Shown here piece after piece: positions 33,100-40,551 of a DNA stretch of 47,776 nt. Position 1 is the stretch's first letter. Each line of letters starts with the position of its first letter. Made by a program: the position numbers and the translations under genes. Source of the DNA: an uncultured Lachnospiraceae bacterium (GTDB taxonomy: Bacteria > Bacillota > Clostridia > Lachnospirales > Lachnospiraceae); assembly GCA_910577735.1 (NCBI GenBank), contig CAJTOO010000016.1, positions 55,486-103,261 on the forward strand. The letters run 5' to 3'. The notes under the pieces were generated by a model. It was not told the DNA's origin, made no database searches, and saw nothing but the letters and a program-made list of their open reading frames with translations.

Positions 33100-33963
33100 T
33101 TAGTAAAGAGCTGCCTTTGCGTCTGCATGAAACAGTTTGATTTTCCTGCCGGCAACCTCTCTCAAAGCATCAATACATGGAGGATAAATCACATTAGGCT
33201 CTCTGAGCTTCTGATCTGCCAATACCTCCCGGCATTTCTGATAGAAAGGGGCTTTGATATCACTGGAAATATTCACTTTATTAATGCCATGCTCCACAGC
33301 CGCTTCAATCTCACTGTCCGGATTGGAAGAGCCTCCATGGAGTACCAGCGGAATCTCCACTGTCTTCTTAATCTCATCCAGAATATCGATCCTGAGCTTG
33401 GGCTCAAACCCTTCCGGATACAGACCGTGACTTGTCCCAATCGCAACTGCCAGTGCATCTATGCCGGTTTCTTCTACAAACCTTCCGGCGTCTTTCGGAT
33501 CCGTATAATGAATCACATTGCTTCCTGTTTCAATGGAATCGGTGTTTCCAATCGTTCCAATCTCGCCTTCTACGGATACATAATAAGCTGCTGCATGCGC
33601 CATCTCACAGACCCTTTTGCAGGCAGCAATATTCTCCTCAAAAGAAAGAAGAGAAGCATCAATCATGACCGAGGTAAAGCCAAGGCTGACAGCCTTTACA
33701 CAGTCTTCATAAGACCCGCCGTGATCCAGATGAATACATACCGGAATCGGTGCCTTGTTTGCCTCATCGATAACTGCCTTAATAAACGAATCCCCGACAA
33801 AGCTCAGTTCATCCGGATGAATGGCAATAATCGCCGGCGCATGCAGCGCCACGGATTCCTCTATTACACCCCGCAGAATCATGTTGCTTGAGGTGTTGAA
33901 TGCAGGAACCGCAAAATTGTGCTGATTAGCCACTGCCAATATTTCTTTCATGTTAACAAGCAT
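33100..33963 (-). CDS. Class II ketose-bisphosphate aldolase
   Basis: This 287-residue barrel protein has VCIHLDHGGSYED, VEGEIGTIGN, IGTSHGLYPEG and LVLHGGSSNPD, the conserved zinc and phosphate motifs of FbaA/GatY/KbaY aldolases. It keeps the usual AVPAFNTSS N-terminus, unlike its neighbour. It is the first gene of the operon and AGGAG precedes the ATG. A second ATG (33951) could also serve. The exact substrate is not readable from sequence; two tandem aldolases could be paralogues or partners in a heteromer, as for GatYZ-type systems. Confidence 0.92.
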   Translation of the reverse strand: MLVNMKEILAVANQHNFAVPAFNTSSNMILRGVIEESVALHAPAIIAIHPDELSFVGDSFIKAVIDEANKAPIPVCIHLDHGGSYEDCVKAVSLGFTSVMIDASLLSFEENIAACKRVCEMAHAAAYYVSVEGEIGTIGNTDSIETGSNVIHYTDPKDAGRFVEETGIDALAVAIGTSHGLYPEGFEPKLRIDILDEIKKTVEIPLVLHGGSSNPDSEIEAAVEHGINKVNISSDIKAPFYQKCREVLADQKLREPNVIYPPCIDALREVAGRKIKLFHADAKAALY

Positions 33964-34001
33964 CTTACATCCACTCCTTTACCGTTTTCTTTGATGACAT
34001 C

Positions 34002-34029
34002 ATCATACCATTGTGAAATGAAATGTCAA
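34002..34029 (-). promoter_or_regulatory. Sigma-A promoter of the aldolase/ABC operon
   Basis: On the minus strand a perfect TTGACA (34024-34029) and TATGAT (34002-34007) are 16 bases apart, and the first gene starts about 40 bases later. This is the best housekeeping promoter in the window. Confidence 0.75.
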
Positions 34030-34058
34030 TATTATTCTTGAAAAGAAATTTCATTTCA
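34014..34058. promoter_or_regulatory. Inverted repeat overlapping the promoter, likely RpiR operator
   Basis: TGAAATGAAAT (34014-34024) is the exact inverse of ATTTCATTTCA (34048-34058), with 23 bases between. The first arm lies inside the promoter spacer and touches the -35 box. This fits repression by the operon's own RpiR protein. Binding is inferred. Confidence 0.55.
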
Positions 34059-34114
34059 TCAATATCACTAAAATATTTTTTCAAATTTGTAAAAAAGACA
34101 CAACCCATTTTAAA

Positions 34115-34158
34115 CATAAAAAAGGCGCATGGCTGCCCTTTACTGTTCCATACACCTT
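34115..34158 (-). terminator. Intrinsic terminator of the helicase/Sfp transcript
   Basis: On the minus strand an 11-bp stem with two G-U pairs (34148-34158 with 34122-34132) is followed by a run of seven T. It lies about 45 bases past the phosphopantetheinyl transferase gene. Confidence 0.75.
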
Positions 34159-34202
34159 TGCCAACGCATCCTCAAATGCGTGCTGTTATCCTATTAAAAT
34201 CG

Positions 34203-34874
34203 CTACACTTCCACAGGAATCATATCATATGCGATATCCTGATCCTCCTGGCTGCAGACCGCCACACAGTAACCTGCAATTTCATCATATTCTTTCATAT
34301 GGTAATATTTCGCATCTACCTTATGCCGCACCCGAATCCTCTGGCTTTCCTCATCCACATGAATGGCGAAATCCGAAAGCGACAAAGACATCCCCCTGCC
34401 AGTGACCTTTAAGAAACTCTCCTTCATAGTCCAAATGCGAAACATTCTCCGCGTCCGTTCCTCTTCCTCTTTCTCTGTATACAGCCAGTCCCTCTCTTCC
34501 TCGGCAAAAAACCGGTCCGCCACCTTAAGCCGCCCCTGTTTGACATACTCGATATCATTTCCTACCGGCTTATCCCCTATGCTGCAGATGGCATAATCTC
34601 CGGAGTGAGACAGGGAAAAATGAATTTCCGGATGATATTTCAGGGCAGGCTTGCCCCATTTCCCAATCTCATATTCAATGCTCCTCTCCCGCAGCCCGTA
34701 GACCATCAGCGCATGATCCAGCAATATACCGGCGCCCAGACTCCTGTTCTTATCCTTCTCATGTTTGAGAAGGGCAGTCTTTTGCTGCCTGTAAGGAGAT
34801 AACAGATTCAGTTTCTCCTGAAACAATGTTTCCTTATCAAAACAACGCACATCCATGTAGTAGGTGTAGACCAT
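34203..34874 (-). CDS. 4'-phosphopantetheinyl transferase (Sfp type)
   Basis: This 223-residue protein attaches phosphopantetheine from CoA to carrier proteins. It shows the Sfp motifs FSLSHSGDYAICSIG, VGNDIEYV (D107 and E109) and WTMKESFLKVTGRG (W148, E152, K156). The length and pseudo-dimeric layout fit the Sfp class rather than the short AcpS. No polyketide or peptide synthetase is in the window, so the carrier protein is elsewhere. It follows the helicase gene by 21 bases and ends in an intrinsic terminator. Confidence 0.93.
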   Translation of the reverse strand: MVYTYYMDVRCFDKETLFQEKLNLLSPYRQQKTALLKHEKDKNRSLGAGILLDHALMVYGLRERSIEYEIGKWGKPALKYHPEIHFSLSHSGDYAICSIGDKPVGNDIEYVKQGRLKVADRFFAEEERDWLYTEKEEEERTRRMFRIWTMKESFLKVTGRGMSLSLSDFAIHVDEESQRIRVRHKVDAKYYHMKEYDEIAGYCVAVCSQEDQDIAYDMIPVEV

Positions 34875-34895
34875 GACGAACCTCCATACTGCATC

Positions 34896-37049
34896 CTAAC
34901 TTCTTCTTGCACCTCCGATTCTGCCATAACAGCGCTCGCAGACCGGATAGGCATAATCCCACATGAGCGGTCTGCCGCAGATGCGGCATCTCTTCTCAAA
35001 CTGCCCTTTATCTTCTTTGAGCATCTCACCAATCTCATGCTGTGCCCACTCCCTGTTGGCCGCCACCTCTTCCTTGTCAATAACCCAGGCCATTCTGGCA
35101 GAAAACTGGGTGTACAAATCCAGCTGCTTATAATAGGACTCCAGACCTTCCAGCGAGAAATCCTTGGGTAACATCGGACAGTTCTGCTGTTTCTCCGGTC
35201 TCTCACAGTAGCGGAGCCACAACTGCAGCACATCCCTGTCCTTCACGTCAAAGGGGCAGGTGATCAGCGTAAGCACCAGCTTCCTGTCATCCATATAGGA
35301 AATCTTCTTCCTGTAATTCTTAAGATACTTATACTTATTAATACTTTCCGCCATGGATATCTTATCATACATGGGAAGATCCCTGGTCTTTTCCCAGGCT
35401 GCTATAACTTCATCCATCTCCAGATCAATATCCAGCAGCACTTCCGGGAAACCCACCCGTGCCCGCTTGAGGGGATAAAAAGGTTCCGCAAGCTTCTTAC
35501 CCACATATTCCATATCCACAGCCGACTGTACATACCCCACATCATAATAGCCGTATCTGCCGGCTCGGCCAGCAATCTGCCGGATTTCCTCCGCAAGCAG
35601 CCGGCGCATGCCCACACCGTCAAACTTCGTGGTGCTCATGAAAATAACACGCCGGATAGGCAGATTAATGCCCATGCCGATGGCGTCTGTTGCCACCACC
35701 ACCTGATGATATCCTTCTGTAAAAAGGCGCACCTGCTCCTGTCTGGTCTGGGGCGGCAGATTGCCGTAGATAACGCTTGCCTTGATACCCCGGCCTTCCA
35801 GCTCTGCCGCAATGGCCAGCACATTTTTCTTGGAAAAGGCAATCAGCGCATCCCCCTTCTCCACGTCATGCAGGATATCGTAACGCTGTGGGATAAATTC
35901 CAGCCTGGTATTGCGCTCATGGCCGACAATCTCATAGGTATCCCCGCATCTTTCTATCATCTTCACAAGCAGATTCTGCGCTGTGACGGAACTGCATACA
36001 TGAATCTCTTCGGCACGGATGCCCAGAATCGCTCTTGTCCAATAGCTTCCCCGGTTCTCATCCGCCATCATCTGCGCTTCGTCAATCACGGCAATATCAT
36101 AGACTTCCCGGATATTTAAAATTTCCACCGTGGAAGCCTGCACGAAACTGCCCGGTGTGAGGATGGTCTCCTCCCCAGTGATCATATTACAGGGAATCCC
36201 CGACGCCATCATGCGGTCATAAACTTCCAGCGCCAAAAGGCGCAAAGGTCCCAGATAAATACCCCGATAGGCCTGCCGCAGTCTCTGCAGGGCCTGATAG
36301 GTCTTCCCGCTGTTGGTGGGACCGATGTGCAGGATGAAATGCCGCTTCATCCCCCGCGCTTCCGGATATTGTTTCTCCGGTTCCGCCTCCATCAGTTCCT
36401 CAATCCTCTGCCCCACAAGGTACTGCATATAATCTTCTTTGTATATTTCATAGAGAGACTTCTTCTGCAAAAGCAGAGCTGTCTTCTCCATGGCTGCAAT
36501 ATCCTCCGGCACGGCGCCGGAAGACATCTTCTTTAAGAAAGCAATATCCAGTCTGGCAAGCATCCTGACGATACGCCGATATCTTTTCAGCCATGACACA
36601 TCCCGTACCACCACCGTATAACCAACCTGTGCGGTCTTCTTGTGCAGTTCCTTCATATCCGCCAGCACCTGATGGTTTTCCTGTTTCTTCTTGCGGGCGA
36701 TACGGCGCTCCAGCTGCCCCAGCTGTTTCTCCGTCCCTCTGATACACCGGCGGTCCGCTTCCGGTACAAACTGCAGGAAAGCCTTCTCATAAACGGTCCA
36801 GACCTGCTGTGATACCTCGTCCTGCACCTTAGTCCGGGAATCCGGCTGTGCCGGGTCTTGTTGTGTTGTCTGCCCTGTCCTTAAATCTGCCTGCGCATTT
36901 GCCGGTTTCTTCCTGCGCCGCCGTCTTTTCCTTTTCACAGGTTTCCCCTCTTTTATGACGGCACTCAGCGTACCGTCTTTTGCTCCTGTCTTATCGTTTC
37001 CTGTTTCTTCCACCTGTTTCACTTCTGTTACCGTCTCTTTTTTCAGCAT
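34896..37049 (-). CDS. Suv3-like ATP-dependent RNA helicase
   Basis: This 717-residue superfamily 2 helicase has the P-loop GPTNSGKT (243-250), DEAQ box (323-326) and motif VI QIAGRAGRYG (491-500). The motif I context HIGPTNSGKTYQAL and the overall order match mitochondrial Suv3, a degradosome helicase, and its bacterial relatives. The N-terminus carries a very basic run (KRKRRRRRKK near residue 40) likely to bind RNA. The C-terminus has a CRICG ... CERCYG pair, possibly a zinc ribbon. I start it at ATG 37049 after AGGAAAG; the frame extends to 37169. Related bacterial proteins are poorly characterised. Confidence 0.9.
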   Translation of the reverse strand: MLKKETVTEVKQVEETGNDKTGAKDGTLSAVIKEGKPVKRKRRRRRKKPANAQADLRTGQTTQQDPAQPDSRTKVQDEVSQQVWTVYEKAFLQFVPEADRRCIRGTEKQLGQLERRIARKKKQENHQVLADMKELHKKTAQVGYTVVVRDVSWLKRYRRIVRMLARLDIAFLKKMSSGAVPEDIAAMEKTALLLQKKSLYEIYKEDYMQYLVGQRIEELMEAEPEKQYPEARGMKRHFILHIGPTNSGKTYQALQRLRQAYRGIYLGPLRLLALEVYDRMMASGIPCNMITGEETILTPGSFVQASTVEILNIREVYDIAVIDEAQMMADENRGSYWTRAILGIRAEEIHVCSSVTAQNLLVKMIERCGDTYEIVGHERNTRLEFIPQRYDILHDVEKGDALIAFSKKNVLAIAAELEGRGIKASVIYGNLPPQTRQEQVRLFTEGYHQVVVATDAIGMGINLPIRRVIFMSTTKFDGVGMRRLLAEEIRQIAGRAGRYGYYDVGYVQSAVDMEYVGKKLAEPFYPLKRARVGFPEVLLDIDLEMDEVIAAWEKTRDLPMYDKISMAESINKYKYLKNYRKKISYMDDRKLVLTLITCPFDVKDRDVLQLWLRYCERPEKQQNCPMLPKDFSLEGLESYYKQLDLYTQFSARMAWVIDKEEVAANREWAQHEIGEMLKEDKGQFEKRCRICGRPLMWDYAYPVCERCYGRIGGARRS

Positions 37050-37092
37050 GCTTACACTCTTTCCTGTATTTATCTTTGTGGTATCCCGGTTC

Positions 37093-37728
37093 CTATTCCA
37101 TGCCGTATAACAACGCATTGCAGATTGCGGCAGCCACATTACTGCCGCCTTTTCGTCCCCGCGCCACAATGTAAGGCACCGGCGCCTGCATAATCAATTC
37201 CTTGGCTTCCACCACATGGACAAACCCCACCGGCACACCGATGATCAGCCTGGGAAACACCTTTTCCTCCGCAATCAGATCATACAATCTAAACAGGGCA
37301 GTGGGTGCATTTCCAATGGCATAAATATAATTCTCTCCCATCATGGCAGACTTTTCCATACTGACAGCAGCCCTGGTAATGCCGCGCGCTCTCGCCTGTA
37401 CCGCAACATCTTCATCCGCCATAAAGCAGTGCACCTTCCCGCCGTAAACGGAGAGTCTTTCTCCATTGATGCCAGCCTTCACCATATTGGTATCCGTGAT
37501 AATACTGCTGCCTTCCCTGATGGCCTGTCTGGCGCTCTCTATCACGCCCTGTGAAAAGCACAGACTGTCCACATAGGAAAAATCTGCCGTAGTATGAATC
37601 ACCCTTTTGATGACAGGCGCCTGCAACGGATCTAAGGTGTGCGGCAGTTCCTGTTCGATGATTTCAAAACTCCTGCGCTCAATCTCTGCAGGGGGTAATA
37701 TTTTCTCATGCTCTCTCAATGATTTCAT
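37093..37728 (-). CDS. cbiC: Precorrin-8X/cobalt-precorrin-8 methylmutase
   Basis: This 211-residue enzyme moves a methyl group from C11 to C12 to give hydrogenobyrinic acid or cobyrinic acid. It has the active-site His in VIKRVIHTTADFSYV, the YVDSLCFSQ-type region, ITDTNMVKAGIN and the C-terminal VGFVHVVEAKE. The start at ATG 37728 follows GGAGAG and overlaps the end of cbiP by 23 bases, so translation is coupled. It is the last cobalamin gene of this group. Confidence 0.94.
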   Translation of the reverse strand: MKSLREHEKILPPAEIERRSFEIIEQELPHTLDPLQAPVIKRVIHTTADFSYVDSLCFSQGVIESARQAIREGSSIITDTNMVKAGINGERLSVYGGKVHCFMADEDVAVQARARGITRAAVSMEKSAMMGENYIYAIGNAPTALFRLYDLIAEEKVFPRLIIGVPVGFVHVVEAKELIMQAPVPYIVARGRKGGSNVAAAICNALLYGME

Positions 37729-39265
37729 ATATTCTCTCCATATCCAGATGCCTGCGCACCGCATCTGCCAGCATGTCGTACTGCGATTCTTTATAAGCCT
37801 GATAGGAGGGCGCCGCATCCGATGCGTAGAGGATTTCCGGTGACAGTTCCCTGTCCTCACATAATAAGAGCAGTAATGTTAAAAGAAACTGCGAATCTTC
37901 AAAAATACCATGCAGGTAAGTGCCCAGTACCCGATCCCGCACACAGCCATCCATCCTGCCATCCTCTAACAGGCAAAATGGCTGTCCACCCCCGTAAGCC
38001 ATACTCTCTCCCATATGAATCTCATATCCTTCCACACGCAGACCACGAAGTTTCTCCCACCGGTTTGCCCGTCCTGTTCCCCCTTCGCGGTTTTCTCTGC
38101 CCGCGTCTTCTCCCCGGCCTAAAGTTATCCTGCCTGCAATGCGGGTTCTCTTCTTTTCTTCCCGAAAGACTGTCTGCACAGGCAAAAGGGAAAGCCCCTG
38201 CATACTGCCGCCGCCTTCCACACCGGAAGCATCCGTAATCCTTTCGCCCAGCATCTGATATCCTCCACAGACGCCCAGTATCCGGCATCCCAAAGCCGCA
38301 CGCTGTAAAATGGCCGCCTCCATACCGCTCTCCCGAAGCCACTTAAGATCCTGCAGGGTATTTTTACTGCCTGGCAGAATCAACAGATCCGGCAGCCCCA
38401 TTCTCTCAAGCTGTGTCACCTTATCCACATACTGCAAGGATACCGCCGCAAACCGGAACAGCGGATTAAAGTCTGTGAAATTTGACAGATGCGGCAGTCT
38501 GACCACTGCAATCCTGATAGGTTTTACTTCCTCACGATAAGTAAGCTGCCCGGAAAGGCTGTCCTCATCATCCATCTGAAGCGGCAGGTAAGGCATGACA
38601 CCCACCGTCTCAATGCCGCATCTTTGCCGAAGCATCTCAGGCCCCGGCGCAAGCAGTTTCTCATCTCCACGGAATTTATTGATGATAAATCCTTTGATTC
38701 TTGCCCGTTCTTTTTCTTCCAATAATAGCACAGTTCCCAACAACTGTGCAAATACCCCGCCTCTGTCGATGTCACCCACTAAGAGTACCGGTGCATCCAC
38801 AAGCTGTGCTAACCCCATATTCACAATATCATCCGCTTTCAGATTGATTTCCGCAGGACTTCCGGCCCCCTCAATCACGATGATATCCGCCTCTTTTTCC
38901 AAGGACCGATAGGCTTCCATAATCTCCGGAATCAGGCTTTGCTTTAACCGGAAATAGGCTGAGGCATTATAGTTTCCCCGTACCCTGCCATGGACAATAA
39001 CCTGGGATCCCACATCACTGGTTGGCTTTAACAGGATAGGATTCATACACACCTTCGGTTCTATGCCGGCTGCTTCCGCCTGCATGACCTGGGCGCGGCC
39101 CATTTCAAGTCCTTCCGATGTGATATAAGAATTAAGCGCCATATTCTGAGACTTAAACGGCGCCGCACGATAGCCGTCCTGCTTAAGCACCCGCAGGATT
39201 CCCGCCACCATGAGGCTCTTGCCTGCATTGGACATGGTTCCCTGTATCATAATATTTTTAGACAT
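37706..39265 (-). CDS. cbiP: Cobyric acid synthase
   Basis: This 519-residue enzyme amidates side chains b, d, e and g of adenosyl-cobyrinic acid diamide. The N-terminal P-loop-like part is IQGTMSNAGKSLMVAG; the C-terminal glutamine amidotransferase domain has the nucleophile Cys in ILGVCGGYQMLGE and the later HGIFED His. I start it at ATG 39265 (MSKNIMIQG) after GGAGGAG; eight extra residues are open upstream. A Gly/Arg-rich linker lies near residues 385-405. Confidence 0.95.
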   Translation of the reverse strand: MSKNIMIQGTMSNAGKSLMVAGILRVLKQDGYRAAPFKSQNMALNSYITSEGLEMGRAQVMQAEAAGIEPKVCMNPILLKPTSDVGSQVIVHGRVRGNYNASAYFRLKQSLIPEIMEAYRSLEKEADIIVIEGAGSPAEINLKADDIVNMGLAQLVDAPVLLVGDIDRGGVFAQLLGTVLLLEEKERARIKGFIINKFRGDEKLLAPGPEMLRQRCGIETVGVMPYLPLQMDDEDSLSGQLTYREEVKPIRIAVVRLPHLSNFTDFNPLFRFAAVSLQYVDKVTQLERMGLPDLLILPGSKNTLQDLKWLRESGMEAAILQRAALGCRILGVCGGYQMLGERITDASGVEGGGSMQGLSLLPVQTVFREEKKRTRIAGRITLGRGEDAGRENREGGTGRANRWEKLRGLRVEGYEIHMGESMAYGGGQPFCLLEDGRMDGCVRDRVLGTYLHGIFEDSQFLLTLLLLLCEDRELSPEILYASDAAPSYQAYKESQYDMLADAVRRHLDMERIYEIIERA

Positions 39266-39326
39266 GGTAATCTCCTCCGGTAACGCCATCCGGCATACTG
39301 CATTTATTGGTTCTGCCGGTTCTCCC

Positions 39327-40346
39327 TCATGATTTCAACCATAGCAGGGCTCCTGTCATCGCCCCCATACAGCACAGCCACATCAGGAAAGAAGCGGCAT
39401 ACAACAGTCTGTTAGCCCGCCTGATATCCGCTGCCTCCACAGGTCTTAAGGCATCTCCGATATAAGGTTTTTCCACCCTGCTGCCAAAATACCAGGCATC
39501 TCCCGCCAGCCGAAGCCCCAGGGCTCCTGCACAGACCGCCTCTGTCTGGGCAGAATTGGGACTGGCATGCTGCAGGCGGTCCCGCCGATACATCCGAATC
39601 CCCTGTCCTACATTATATAATAAAGTGTTCTTTCTCTCCTCTTTGCGGCATGTCAGTTTACATAATATCGTTCCAACGAGCATCAGGCAGGCTGCAAGCC
39701 TGCTGGGAAGGAAGTTCGCTGCATCATCCAGCCCGGCTGCATATCTGCCAAAATCAAGATACTTTTCACTCTTATAACCAATCATAGAATCCATCGTATT
39801 AATGGTCTTATATACAACACCCAAAACCGCACCGCCAAGCGTAAGATACAGGAGCGGTGCAATGACACCGTCCGAAGTATTCTCCGCCACCGTTTCCACC
39901 GCCGCCCTGGCAATGCCGGACTCATCCAGACAAGCCGTATCTCTTCCCACAATCATAGATACAGCCTGTCTTGCCTGTTCCACATCTTTTGCCTGCAGGG
40001 CCTCACAGACACGCATACTCTCCTTTTTCAGGTCTTTCATAGAAAGCATCTGATAAAAGAGAATGCTCTCCAGGGCAATTCCCGCCGCCCTGTGCATATG
40101 ATATACGATGATAAGTCCGATACATGTCACACCGCCGCATATGGCCAGCATAAGCACTACCAGAAGAAACCCGAAACGTCTCTTACGCTCCCCGGTGTCT
40201 GTCTCTTTTAACAGCCGCTTTTCCAGACTGCCGCACAGTTTCCCCATCAGCCTCACCGGATGAGGCCATCCCTGCGGATCCCCCAGGATAAGATCTAATA
40301 CCACCCCGATTGACAGACACCATATTCTGTTGACCAGGATTTCCAT
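39327..40346 (-). CDS. cbiB: Adenosylcobinamide-phosphate synthase (CbiB/CobD)
   Basis: This 339-residue membrane protein joins aminopropanol phosphate to cobyric acid. It has the N-terminal VLDLILGDPQGWPHPVRLMG signature, then VAENTSDGVIAPLLYLTLGG and INTMDSMIGYKSEKYLDFG. About five membrane segments are visible. I start it at ATG 40346 (MEILVNR) after GGGCGGTG. The 30 in-frame codons before it look non-coding. A 61-base gap separates it from cbiP. Confidence 0.94.
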   Translation of the reverse strand: MEILVNRIWCLSIGVVLDLILGDPQGWPHPVRLMGKLCGSLEKRLLKETDTGERKRRFGFLLVVLMLAICGGVTCIGLIIVYHMHRAAGIALESILFYQMLSMKDLKKESMRVCEALQAKDVEQARQAVSMIVGRDTACLDESGIARAAVETVAENTSDGVIAPLLYLTLGGAVLGVVYKTINTMDSMIGYKSEKYLDFGRYAAGLDDAANFLPSRLAACLMLVGTILCKLTCRKEERKNTLLYNVGQGIRMYRRDRLQHASPNSAQTEAVCAGALGLRLAGDAWYFGSRVEKPYIGDALRPVEAADIRRANRLLYAASFLMWLCCMGAMTGALLWLKS

Positions 40347-40489
40347 CTCTTCACCGCCCTTCGGACCCTTCTTTTCATTCTCTGCCGTTCTCTGCACTGC
40401 TCTTACCGCAGCATCCCCACACTGTACTGCCCCCAAACACTGCTGCTGTAACCTTCTCCATTGCTGAAAGAATCAGACAGTAATCATTT

Positions 40490-40515
40490 GGACGCAGAGT
40501 GTTGACTCTGCGTCC
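40490..40515 (-). terminator. Strong hairpin between the sensor kinase gene and cbiB
   Basis: GGACGCAGAGT (40490-40500) pairs perfectly with ACTCTGCGTCC (40505-40515) around a 4-base loop, just past the kinase stop codon. The minus-strand tail AAATGATTACT has no clean T-run. It may end or attenuate the two-component transcript before cbiB. No cobalamin riboswitch is recognisable in the 40347-40551 gap. Confidence 0.5.
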
Positions 40516-40551
40516 ATTATACTCCACTTTTAACTTATCTGCACCCTTCTC

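Noticed and set aside
33127..33891. 254-codon open frame on the plus strand
   Set aside because: It lies entirely opposite a well-matched class II aldolase gene and has no protein-like motifs or ribosome binding site.
40347..40551. Cobalamin riboswitch before cbiB
   Set aside because: I looked for the B12-box (GCCACTG-type) pattern and a long structured leader on the minus strand and found neither; only a simple hairpin is present.
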